From: Chondrus crispus | Lineage: Eukaryota; Rhodophyta; Florideophyceae; Gigartinales; Gigartinaceae | Direction: 5' to 3' | DNA: 64,000 bases | Assembly (NCBI RefSeq): GCF_000350225.1 | Contig: NW_005179310.1 | Coordinates: 248,001-312,000, forward strand | Shown: positions 35,189 through 46,177 of the stretch, in pieces | How the letters are laid out: the number at the start of each line of letters is the position of its first letter | Position numbering within the stretch: position 1 is the stretch's first letter | Notes under the pieces: model-generated | The model's database searches: none | Told to the model about the DNA's origin: nothing | The model's input: only the letters and a program-made list of their open reading frames with translations | Made by a program: the position numbers and the translations under genes

Positions 35189-36382
35189 TTCAACGCTGAT
35201 CGTCGTCTTCGTTTTGGTTCAAGTTCGAGTTTCGCCGTCGTTTAAGTATCAGTTTGTTCAGCTCGTCAAGCAGAAGAAGAAAGTATCAGTTTCAGTCTCC
35301 GCTTTCGAGTTTGGTTGTTCAGTTTTCTCAGTTTTCGCCGTCGTTTTCAGCACCGTTTCAGCCGATTTTTCAGTTTGGTGGTCCGTCAGTTTCCAGTTTT
35401 TGGAAATCAACTTTGTGGTCTTGCAGCTTTGTCGTGGCAGTCGTTGTGTGAGCTGTGGGTGAGCCTTCCGCTTGTCGGGAGGAAGAAAGTCCCTAGTGGC
35501 CAACGCACTGCCAAATCCTCAGTGGTCCGTCAGTTCTCAGTTTTTTGCTTTGTCGTGGCAGTCGTTGTGTGAGCTGTGGGTGAGCCTTCCGCTAGTCGGG
35601 AGGAAGAAAGTCCCTAGTGGCCAACGCACTGCCAAATCCTCAGTGGAACATACCCTCGCTCTTGGTGAAAGGCTGGTGCCATTGGAAATCTGACTTGAGC
35701 GAGGGTCCGACCAAGAATCGTCGAGAGACCAAACACTGATCCTCGGGGAGGATCACAGTGTACTGGTCTAGTCGATCCGCACTCTGCCTTCGGGAGGTGC
35801 GTCGGCGGTGTGGGTAACGCTCTCGGTATTAGCCCTATAGGTACGACTTCGGTCCCCTGGGTGAAGAGAATACGTGCCTAAACACTGAACCTCTCACTAT
35901 ACGTGTATAAGGTCGCGTACCTTGATTAAGTTCGCACGGAAGAGGGTGACCCAAGGAGTGATTGTGAACAAATCACACGAGTACGACGAAGGCAGTTTCA
36001 TTCTTGTGTTGTGGGAGACCCTCTGAGGCAGTACCGTATCAAGTTTGGACAAGCCGATTTCGGTTGCAGGGACCGTTCGCGGTAGTGACCAAAAGTCCTG
36101 GTTCGTCTACAGGCAAATTGTTGTGCTTACTCGTGGCACGTTTGATTTAGTTCACAGTCGAAAGACCCGCACTGGCCGACATACAGGGGTAGCGCCCTAA
36201 GGCATTTTTAAGAAGAATACGCTTGTTCCACTCCGCCGGGAACAAGCACCAAGAACGTTTCCGAGTAATCGCTACAAACTTCCTATACGGGTGGGCTTGC
36301 CATTGTGTTGACTATCGGTTAACGGCTTGGGATCCCGGGACGGAAGACCTTGTATACTCGAAAGGTACATCCATTCGGCGAA
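35189..36382 (+). other. Copia-Bp untranslated leader
   Basis: About 1.2 kb without a convincing gene. A 121-bp tandem duplication (about 35427-35668) is followed by a segment (about 35650-36200) nearly identical to the Copia-B leader, including its stem-loops. Just before gag (about 36277-36335) it has the 59-bp block shared with both Copia-A and Copia-B. Confidence 0.75.
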
Positions 36383-38166
36383 ATGGATGACCAAAGCTCT
36401 GGATCAGTCAGAATCGAGAAGCTGACCGCATCTAACTTTTACATCTGGAAGCAGAAAATCCAGCTACTGCTTGCTCTCCGAGATGGCGATCAATACGTTT
36501 TTGATGATATATCGGAAAATGCGACCTCAGATGATCGCAGGAAGTGGATTCGTGGTGATGCGAAAGCAAAGGCAGTCATCGGACCCACGCTTTCTGATGA
36601 CTACTGCAACATGTGCGAGGGTGTAGCAGTGCGAAAGAGACATGGGAGGCGATTCTGAATGTGTTTGAGCGTCACATTTTGCTCAACAAACTTTCCGCCC
36701 GTCGCGACTTTTACACTGTTTCCATGCTCCCATCCGAGAAAGTGCTCGTGTTCATCAATCGTGTGAAGCAACTTGCTGCCAGATTGCAGTCAATGAGTGT
36801 TGAGATTGACGATAAAGAAATTGCAATGGCTGTGTTGAATGGCTTGCCTCCACGATTCGATAACTTGATTGTTGCTCTTGACGCACTTGGCAATGAGGAT
36901 AAAGTGTTTGGACTCGATTTTGTGAAGAGTCGTCTGCTGCAAGAAGAACAACGAGAAAGCATGAAGACCGCTTCTGCTTCATCACCACATGCACCTGCAC
37001 TTGTCAATCGTATGCCTATTCGACGTGATATGAGATGTACGAACTGTAATCGACATGGACACACCGCAGCACGTTGCTGGGGCAACGATGTGAATGGGCG
37101 CCGACCAGCACCGTCAGACGGGTTCCGGTCCCGCAACCCCCGCATGAAGCCAAGTGCATTCGTATCTCGAGATGAAACTTCTACTGCTGCCTTTGCTGAA
37201 AGCCACTTTACATGCCTGCTTTCGACTTCTTCTCCCGAAAAGAAGGCAGTGAACGCAGGGTCGTGGCTTGTGGATTCCGGTTGCAGTGCCCACATTACAT
37301 TTGATCGCTCTTTGTTCGTTACGTATGAACAGATGCAATCTGGATCAGTCGAGATGGGCACGAAGGCTAGAGCTAATGTCGCTGGTCGTGGTGAGGTAGA
37401 ATTCTTGTTGAACGTCAACGGTAGTCCACATCCTTGCAAATTGTCCAACGTTTTGCATGTCCCTGATTTCGGATACTCGCTTCTGTCTGTTAGCCAAATC
37501 GTTTCAAAGGGCTTGCAAGTGTCATTTGAAAATGACAAATGCATCGTTACTGCAGGACCAACTCTAGTTGCCACAGCTAGTCAAGTTGGGGATTTATTCA
37601 TACTTGATGTCATGAATGAAACTTTCTCTGCTCATGTAGTTACCTTGCAGACGCTACAAGAACGAATGGCCCATGCTAACGTACAAGGAATCGCATCAAT
37701 GATTCACAATAATGTGGTAAGTGGCATCAATGTTCGTCAAAGCGATGTCATCAGTGCAATGAATCGAAAGTCTGACAATCACTCTCTCGTTTGTCCTGCG
37801 TGTGTGTTCGGCAAAGCAACGCGATCAGTAATCCCGAAACAGCGATCATCGTCTCGAGCACAGAACTGTCTTGACTTGGTACATTCTGACGTTTGCGGTC
37901 CGCTCGAAGTACAGTCCATTGGTGGTTCGAGATACTTCATTACATTTGTAGATGATCACTCGAACTGGGTTGTTGTGTACACGATGCGAAATAAATCTGA
38001 GGCCTTTGCAAAATACAAGTTGTATGAACAGTTTGCCCAAACGCACACTGGTCGCAAAGTGAAGGTGCTTCGTACTGATCGAGGGGGAGAGTACTTGTCG
38101 ACAGAATTCAAGTCATATTTGGATTCAAACGGTACACAGCACCAGCTCACCACTGCCTACACACCT
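36383..38166 (+). pseudogene. Copia-Bp gag-protease-integrase, frameshifted and truncated
   Basis: ATG at 36383 (MDDQSSGS). A missing T near 36603 (ACTGCAAC where B has ACTTGCAAC) shifts the frame early in gag. The remaining frame then reads a zinc knuckle (CTNCNRHGHTAARC), protease with DSG, and integrase with HSDVCGP and RTDRGGEY. It stops at TAYTP, just before the catalytic Glu, where the A5 LTR begins. Confidence 0.92.
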
Positions 38167-39429
38167 TATTGAAAATGTGCGACCACATGCTGTTATCTGG
38201 AAAGTGCAAAATCGAGTGACACGTGTACATGACTGCACGGTCCGGGCGCTCTTACCCATATCACGACATGACACGTGTAAAATCCTAGATTTTGGGGTTC
38301 CGGGGACGAAAGTGGCCTCTCGGAGGGTCATGCAAATTTGCATAGTTTTGCCAAGTGGAACCTTGGCCCGTAGCACTATAGACTACACAGGAAATACTGC
38401 AATTCTATTGGCCCTCAGGTCTAATGCTGCAAATCTATTGGTCCAGCGTTGTCCACGTGTGCGTCATTGGCCTTGTGATGTACTTTAAATGGCCTGTATA
38501 TGCCATAATTACGTTGTTTTGGGGGTTTCAAGTGGTTTGTCATGGTTGTAATGGGTAATTGCATGGGGCCCCGGGCGGGACACATGTATGCCGTGTACAC
38601 ATGTACACGTCGCCAGGTGGATTCGTGTACGTACACATGTACACGCATCCAGGTGTATGCACATGAGGGTTTACAGTTTTACAGTGTCAGACTGTTTGCG
38701 ATCCTGCGCGTGTCCGAGTACAGTACATGTGAATCAAAAGTACATTAAGTACTTCTCGCGATAGGAATACAGTTGTGCGATTATTCTGTGTACGCGTCAC
38801 GCTGTATGCGAGTCTTGCATGAGCACGCGCCGTTGCACTGTGCTCTCGTCATGGTGCGCCGTTGGATGCAAGGTCATGACAGTACTCGTGTGATTTACAT
38901 GTATTCTCATGTGAGTTGTGTAGAAAGTCTGGATGCACATTGTTATAACTTGCCATAATTATCTGACAGTGCTTGGCGAAATTAGTAAGGTGAGAAACAA
39001 GGATACGTATGGCGATTGTGATATGAAAGACGTTTGCGTTGTTGGAAATAGACAAGTGCCAAGTTGTTCGTTGCACAACAATGAAGTCTGGCATGACTGG
39101 ATGCAGATTAGTAAGGTGTGAAACAGTTGCATGCATAGGGTCATTGTTTACAGTCATTTGGAATGTGTAGAAATAGTTGTGAGCTAATAGTTACGAATCG
39201 ATTCGTAAGGTGGAAATCGAACAGTTTGGTCGGGCCACAAGAAGACCGCGCTTGGTCGCGCATAGTAGAGTATGGTTTACTGGGAGTCGGAGTAGAGCGA
39301 TAGTGTAGCACTCGAAGTGTATAAGTATCGCAGGAAAACGGCTTCAAAGTAAACCTCGGCACCAACTCCTTCACTCACACACATCAACCTGCCCTCCTTC
39401 TTTCCCTTGCCCCTCCGAACCTACCATTA
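38167..39429 (+). repeat. 5' LTR of Copia-A5 (1263 bp)
   Basis: Begins TATTGAAAATGTGCG, ends CCTACCATTA. Visible inside: ACACGTGT at 38219 and 38271; ATTAGTAAGG at 38981 and 39107; ATTCGTAAGG at 39201; the perfect palindrome TTACGAATCGATTCGTAA at 39191-39208; and a TATA-like GTATAAGTA at 39319-39327, which would place transcription start about 30 bp further on. Confidence 0.92.
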
Positions 39430-39443
39430 GGTTATGGGCCCAG
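39430..39443 (+). other. Primer-binding site of Copia-A5
   Basis: GGTTATGGGCCCAG directly after the LTR; complementary to the initiator-Met tRNA anticodon arm, so priming would need a tRNA cleaved near nucleotide 39-40. Confidence 0.9.
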
Positions 39444-39715
39444 TCCCTCGCTGTCGTTTCACTGCATGAGTCTGTCGTTCTCGTTCCGTTGTTTCTGCCG
39501 TCGTTGTCGCTGTCGTTTTCGCTGCCGTTTCTCGTCGTTGTTTCCGCTGGTCTTCTCGCTGTCGTTGTCGCTCTCGTTCTTGCCGTCGTTCTTGGTTTGG
39601 CTTTCGTTGTTGCTGTGGTTCTTGCTGCTGTCTCTGTTTTTGGTCTTCGTCTTCGTTTCCGCTCCCGCTACCGCCGTCGTCGTCAATCTCGCATTTGGTT
39701 TTTCTTCGTTCTCTC
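39444..39715 (+). repeat. Low-complexity leader of Copia-A5
   Basis: Pyrimidine-rich, imperfect TCGTTG/TCGCTG repeats, ending at the ATG and splice donor of the zinc-finger gene. Confidence 0.8.
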
Positions 39716-40387
39716 ATGCAAAGTAAGTTTTGAGTTTCTTTCCATTTCCTACACATCTAAGTGATTGTCTTTGCACGTTTTGGTGGTTCTTAAGAGCAAT
39801 AATTCCAAAATCTGTTACTGACGATTATCTTCATATTCCTTATTGTGAATACCTGTTTTCACGGGGTTGTGTTAGATCTGGAATTAGTACCGGTGCGCTC
39901 TGCGCCTGGGAAGCTGGTCACCGGTCGGACGGTTCGGACATCGGAGGTCGTATCCGTTGAGGTGCTTGAGCCTGAGGATCAACCTTCACCTCGGCTCGCG
40001 CTTCCGGGTCCGTCCTCGAGTTGCGCACCATATAGGATTCCTCGCATTCCGCGCTCTGTTCCCGCACCAATAAAGAGAACTACGCATCGACTTTCTGCTC
40101 GGAAAGCGGCTGTTCTCGCGGATAAGCAGTTCAAGCGTGAGCGCAACAGGAATCGTAAGGTGTGCCCGCGGTATAAGCGGTATTGTAAAGTGTGCGGCGT
40201 TAGTGGCAATAGTGCCAAGGCCTTTTACGACCACATTCAGTCTAGGTCTCATCGCATTCAGGTTGCCAACGCTAAGGAGACTCCGCGTTGTATCCCTTGC
40301 AATCGCGTCTTTGAGTCTCACGGGCACCTGAAGTGCCACGAGAACGGTGCCGCACACTTAAAGGTAGTTTGTGAACAGAATAGTTAG
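39716..40387 (+). CDS. Two-finger C2H2 (U1/JAZ-type) accessory protein of Copia-A5, predicted spliced
   Basis: The predicted first exon is seven bases (ATG at 39716, then a donor GTAAGT at 39723). Intron 39723-39875 (153 nt) has a possible branch site (TTACTGAC near 39815), a pyrimidine-rich tail and acceptor TTAG. The second exon runs to 40387; the product is 172 aa. The open frame itself has no Met codon at all, so without splicing it could only start at GTG (39845). The N-terminal half is Pro/Ser-rich, residues about 84-105 are strongly basic, and the fingers are C106/C109/H122/H128 and C141/C144/H157/H163. It lies about 170 bp upstream of gag. Copia elements normally lack such a gene. A nucleic-acid-binding or nuclear role is inferred only. 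Confidence 0.65.
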
Positions 40388-40460
40388 GGATTCCATCCAA
40401 ATAAATTCACATATCTGTTCGCAAATTTCTCCTAGTGCAACTTCATAGTAATCATATCGA

Positions 40461-40519
40461 ACTTCTTAGACGGGTGGGCTTGCCATTGTGTTGACTATCG
40501 GTTAACGGCTTGGGATCCC
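40461..40519 (+). promoter_or_regulatory. 59-bp block shared by Copia-A and Copia-B just upstream of gag
   Basis: From ACTTCTTA to GGGATCCC this block matches Copia-B (52224-52282) at all but one position, although the rest of the two leaders is unrelated and the gag genes have diverged. It ends about 40 bp before the gag ATG. Function unknown; translation start, packaging or splicing are possible. Confidence 0.6.
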
Positions 40520-40559
40520 CGAACGGATTTTCGAATACTTGAAGTTTATTTGCACTAAA

Positions 40560-43500
40560 ATGGAAGATCAAGGAGGAGGAGGATCCATCAGAATCGACAA
40601 ACTGACGGACTCCAACTTCTACGTGTGGAAGCAGAAAATACAACTTCTGCTTGCTCTACGTGATGTTGACCAATACATCGTTGAGGGACGAGTTCCAAGT
40701 GAGGAACGCGCGGAAGAGCGTAAGAAGTGGATCAGAGATGACAGTAAAGCCAAAGCACTGATTGGTCTCTCCCTATCAGATGAGCATCTTGAGCATGTAC
40801 GTGATGTTGATACTGCTCATGAGATGTGGGAAGCTATTGTCAACGTGTTTGAGAGGCACACTTTGCTGAACAAACTAGCTGCACGTCGTGAGTTCTACAC
40901 TGTGAAGATGCTTTCCGGTGAAAAGGTGCTTGCATACATCAATCGTGTCAAGCAGCTGGCAGCCATCCTCAAGTCAATGAGCGTAAACATCGATGACAAG
41001 GAGATGGCCATGGCAGTGCTCAACGGTCTGCCTGCCCGTTTCGAGGCTCTCATCGTTGCACTTGATGCTCTCGGTAATGAGGAAAAGATATTCAGTTTGG
41101 ACTTTGTGAAAAGTCGTCTGCTGCAGGAAGAGCAACGAGCAAACATGAAGTCTAGCTCCTCACAGACATCGGCTCTGGTTAATCGTGCCCCGAACAATCG
41201 GGACATAAACGATTACAAATGCACGAACTGCGGTCATACAGGCCATACGGCAACCCGCTGCTGGGGAAAGGATTTGAATGGGCGTCGCCCGGCTCCTCCT
41301 AGCGGATATAAACCGCATATGTCTCAGCGGAAACAATCTGCATTTGTCACACAGAAACCTGATCCCGACATGGTTGTAAACAGCGTCGACTTCACATGTC
41401 TGATGTCGAAAGCTTCGCACACGAACGATATGGAGATGTTGCCTTCGTGGCTCGTAGATTCAGCTTGTACAGCTCATATTACATATGACCGATCTTTGTT
41501 TGCAACGTATGAGCCACTTGAATCCGCCTCTGTTCAGATGGGAACCAAGGCTAGTGCAAAGGTTGCCGGCCGTGGTGACGTTCACTTGAAGTTAAATGTG
41601 AATGGCCGCATCGAACCGTGCAAGTTGACGGATGTATTGCACGTTCCGGACTTTGCGTTCTCTCTGCTCTCTGTCAGTCGAATGACTGAACTTGGACTGA
41701 AAGTTGGGTTCGAAAATGGAAAATGCATGATCAGACGAGGCTCAACTGTAGTGGCGACTGCGACATTGGTTGGAGAACTTTACGTTCTCGACATCGTCAG
41801 TGACATCGGATCTGCACATGCTGCCACCCTGCAAACGTGGCATGAGCGCTTTGCACATGTGCATTCTCAAGGTATTGCTTCGATGATTCGTGACAATGTG
41901 GTAAGTGGAGTCAAACTACTTGGTAATGAGGCTAACAAAATCAACAATACTGACAATGATTGCATCTCTGAAAAATGTTCTGCGTGCGTCTACGGCAAAG
42001 CCACTCGATCTGTGATCCCAAAAGAGCGTTCCTCGAGGCGGGCATACTTCTGTCTAGACTTAGTTCACTCTGATGTTTGTGGCCCCTTAGAGGTGCAGTC
42101 CATTGGTGGTGCCAAGTACTTCATTACCTTCATAGATGATCACTCAAACTGGTCAGTAGTGTACCCTATGCACCATAAATCAGAAGCATTTGAACGATAC
42201 AAAATGTTTGCACAACTTGCTCAGACTCACACTGGTCGCAAGATCAAATTGCTTCGCACCGATCGAGGTGGTGAGTATCTGTCCACGGAGTTTAAGTCTT
42301 TTCTGATTGCAAATGGTACTCAGCATCAAATGACGACCGCGTACACACCGGAGCAAAATGGCGTCGCCGAACGACTGAACAGAACTTTGGTAAACTTGGT
42401 GCGCTCCATGCTAGCGCACAAGAAAGTTACAAAGGGGTTCTGGGCAGAAGCACTTGCCAATGCAGTGTACGTTCGAAATCGAGTCACGTCACGTGCCATT
42501 CCCCCCAAGATGACCCCATACCACTTATGGATGAAATCTGTGCCAAATGTTGGTCATTTGCGTGTTTTCGGTTCAAAGTGTTGGTATACATTACCAAAAC
42601 ACAACATCCAGAAACTTGACGCCCGTGCAAAGGAGGCAATGTTTCTAGGGTATGCTGAAAATACGAAAGCTTACAAGTTGTGGGATGGTGATTTGCACAA
42701 AGTGATCGTATCCAGAGATGTTACTTTTGACGAGTCCACGGGAGGCAAATCTGGTGAACCGATGGATACAAACGAGGAGGCTTCAACTGATGATGACACA
42801 ATCAACTTGAACATCGATGAGGAAGTTGCAGAAAATGATGCAGTGGCATCAGAAGTATCATCGCCGGATGAACAACAAGACTCTGATGAATCCTCCAACT
42901 CCTCTCCAACTCCAGGGGAGGACGAAACCACCGAAACAGTTGAGCAACACGTAGTTGAGGAAGAAACTATTGATCCGCCAACTAATCTCCGTCGGTCCAC
43001 TCGCGTTCGCAAAACGCCTGGGGCGTGGTGGGCAGCAGCTTTGGTGACTGCTGGAATCCTTAGCCACGCCCATGTGATAACGGAAATCCCAAACTCGTAC
43101 AAGCAAGCTATGGATTTTCCAAAAGCTCGCTTCTGGCAGAAGGGCATCGACAAAGAACTTGCTTCACAACACAAAAACAAAACATGGACACTTGTTCCAA
43201 GATCTCAAGCATCAAACGTCCTGACGTCCAGGTGGGTTTTTGGAGTGAAGCAACTTCCTGACGAGTCCGGAAAATTGGTCGAAACTGCAAAGGGACGTCT
43301 TGTGGCACGAGGCTTTCAACAAGTAGAAGGCATCGATTACACTGAAACTTTCGCCCCTGTCATCAAGTTCACAACTATCCGTCTGCTGCTGGCACTGGTT
43401 GCGCACTTTGACCTTGAGCTGCATCAGATGGACGTGGTGACTGCCTTCCTCAACGGTGAACTTCACGAAGAAATCTACATGGAGCAACCTGAAGGATGCA

Positions 43501-44138
43501 TCGACAAAGTCAAACCTGATTCGGTGTGTAAACTTTTGAAAGCAATCTATGGTCTTAAGCAAGCCCATCGCCAATGGCATAGTAAGATCGATGAGTTTCT
43601 GATCACTGAACTTGGTTTCAACACTACACGCAGCGACCCATGTCTTTACATTCGACGTCAAGGCAATGTCATCATGATTATCGCGTTGTACGTGGACGAT
43701 CTGCTGCTAGCTGGAAGTGACTTGGAGGCCATATTATGGATGAAAAATGAACTCAACAAACGATTCGATATGAAAGACCTTGGCGAAGCGAAGACTTGTA
43801 TTGGTCTAGAGATCGACCGTATACGTTCTAAACACGTCCTGACCGTCACGCAGTCGAAGTATGCCCAAGCAGTACTGAAACGGTTCAAAATGTCGGCATG
43901 CAATCCTTGCGTTACTCCGATGGAACAGTCTCGACATGTCACAATGCAAGTGGCCGAAACTGGCACTGATGACAACCCATGCTTTGAACCATATCGTCAG
44001 GCCATTGGATGTCTAATGTTCCTAATGGTCGGGACCCGCCCCGATATTGCGTATGCCATTGGAAAGTTATCTCAACACTGTGCCGACCCTCACGAGTCGC
44101 ACTGGTCAGGTGTGAAACGTGTTTTGAGATACTTGCGT
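40560..44138 (+). CDS. Copia-A5 gag-pol, first 1193 codons
   Basis: Starts at ATG 40560 (MEDQGGGG); the open frame extends 21 nt further upstream but without an ATG. Domains: gag (about 1-215), zinc knuckle from C221 (CTNCGHTGHTATRC), protease with D300-S-A where most retropepsins have DSG or DTG, integrase with D505, D568 and E604 (35 residues between the last two), acidic linker, and RT with YVDD at 1044-1047. The frame is cut in RNase H by the Copia-B array. The other copies share the DSA motif, so it is a family trait. Confidence 0.93.
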
Positions 44139-45077
44139 TGTTGTAATTCTACGACCACATGCTGATATGCATGACACACGACGACAGGTACGACACGTGT
44201 AAACGCAAAAACACTCCGCGTGACGAGCTGAGCAAGTTTGATTTTCAACGTGTACACGTGTGATTTCTGTACACGGTTGCACTCTACAGTACTTCAGGAG
44301 CAAGTTGTGTTTTCAACGTGTACACGTGTGAAATATGTACACGGTTGCGCTGTACAGTACAATCTGAGCATGTTTCGTTTTCTTCGCCCGACACGTGTAT
44401 GACCTGGACACATGTCCTCATTACACTGTCGGACGCGTACAGTACGCCTGCAGTCTTACAGACAAAGTGTAGAACCTTTGTGGCGGTTGCCTGGCACGTG
44501 CCAAAGGTTTACACCGTCCATGGAGTGCAGCACGGGTACAGCAGGACACAAAGATACCGTTGCGCGAGTTTTGAATTTGTAAGGCAAAATGTGCACTGTT
44601 GTAATTGACAGTGGACAGGACCTCACGAGAGATCCAGATTCATAAGGCAACGTGTGCGCTGTAAACAGTCCTTGCAGGATTGATTTGAATTCGTAAGGCA
44701 ACGTGTGAGCTGTAAACGTGCCTTACGAATTTGTGCCACGCTGGATTTGGAATAGTAAGGGAATTTGTGCTTTGCTGTGCTTTGTTGTACTGCCTTACTA
44801 ATTTCTCCGTCATGACAGTGCTAATTCGTAAGGCGGTTTTCTGTTCTGTTTGTTGGGCCATCGCCAGTTTGGCTGAGTAGCAAGACGGGCACATGTGTTA
44901 GAGCCAATACATTTGTAGTATGTGTGTCGTAGTGTTTGGTAGTAGAGTTCTAGAAGATTGCAGAAGTGTATAAGTAGTGCCAGAAGTTGGCGACTCAAAG
45001 TAAATCGGTACCCAATCCTTCAACTTCACCTCATCAACCGTCCTTCGATTTCCCTTTGCCCCGCTGACCTTCCACTA
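44139..45077 (+). repeat. Copia-B LTR1 (939 bp)
   Basis: TGTTGTAATTC...CTTCCACTA. Four ACACGTGT palindromes (44193, 44254, 44322, 44391), several AATTNGTAAGG motifs in both orientations (for example 44689-44698) and a TATA-like GTATAAGTA at 44968-44976. Confidence 0.95.
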
Positions 45078-45091
45078 GGTTATGGGCCCAG
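45078..45091 (+). other. Primer-binding site of B1
   Basis: GGTTATGGGCCCAG directly after LTR1. Confidence 0.9.
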
Positions 45092-46177
45092 TTCAACGTT
45101 ATTGTTCCGCTGTGTGAGTGCTCGTTCTCAGTTTCTGCTGCCGTTTTCGTGTTTGTTTCTGCTGTCGTTCTCGTTTTGGTTTCTGCTGTCGTTTCCGCCG
45201 CCGTTTTCATCGCCGCCGTCGTTCGTTTTGTTCTATCGCCGTCTACTTGCTGCCGTTATCATCTTGGTCGTTCGTCTCCGTCTACCTGCTGTCGTTTCAA
45301 CTTGGTGGATCTTCTTTGTGTCTGTTGCAGCTTGGTCTTGGCAATCGTTGTGTGAGCTGTGGGTGCAGTCCCTAGTCGCCAACGTACCATATCAATCCAA
45401 GAAGACTGCCCTTCGATCACGCCGGTGATCGTCGTAGCTGCCGATACCCTCGCTCTTGGTGAAAGGCTTGTGCCATTGGAAATCTGACTCGAGCGAGGGT
45501 CCGACCAAGAATCGTCGAGAGACGAAACACTGATCCTCGGGGAGGATCACAGTGTACTGGTCTAGTCGATCCGCACTCTGCCTTCGGGAGGTGCGTCGGC
45601 GGTGTGGGTAACGCTCTCGGTATTAGCCCTATAGGTACGACTTCGGTCCCCTGGGTGAAGAGAATACGTGCCTAAACACTGAACCTCTCACTATACGTGT
45701 ATAAGGTCGCGTACCTTGATTAAGTTCGCACGGAAGAGGGTGACCCTAGGCGTGATTGTGAACAAATCACACGAGTACGACGAAGGCAGTTTCATTCTTG
45801 TGTTGTGGGAAACCTCATTGGGGTAGTACCGTATCAAGTTTGGACAAGCCGATTTCGGTTGCAGGGACCGTTCGCGGTAGTGACCAAAAGTCCTGGTTCG
45901 TCTACAGGCAAATTGTTGTGCTTACTCGTGGCACGTTTGATTTAGTTCACAGTCGAAAGACCCGCACTGGCCGACATACAGGGGTAGCGCCCTAAGGCAT
46001 TTTTAAGAAGAATACACTTGTTCCACTCCGCCGGGAACAAGCACCAAGAACGTTTCCGAGTAATCGCTACAAACTTCTTATACGGGTGGGCTTGCCATTG
46101 TGTTGACTATCGGTTAACGGCTTGGGATCCCGGAACAGAAGACCTTGTATACTCGAAGGGTACATCCATTCGGCGAA
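45092..46177 (+). other. B1 untranslated leader
   Basis: Same as the B2 leader (51243-52328) with very few changes; see there for structure. It ends with the 59-bp block shared with Copia-A. Confidence 0.75.

Larger units (their letters stand above)
34438..38166 (+). mobile_element. Copia-Bp, 5' half of a Ty1/copia element
   Basis: 5' LTR, primer site, long leader and gag-pol up to the integrase core. It is inserted into Copia-A4 and interrupted at 38166 by the 5' LTR of Copia-A5. Its internal region resembles Copia-B, but the LTR is different. Confidence 0.9.
38167..44138 (+). mobile_element. Copia-A5, first part (interrupted by the Copia-B array)
   Basis: The best Copia-A copy: complete 5' LTR, primer site, leader, zinc-finger gene and open gag-pol. 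It is interrupted inside RNase H at 44138 by the Copia-B array, with TGCGT duplicated, and resumes at 63545. Apart from the insertion no lesion is visible, so it was probably active when the array landed. Confidence 0.93.
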
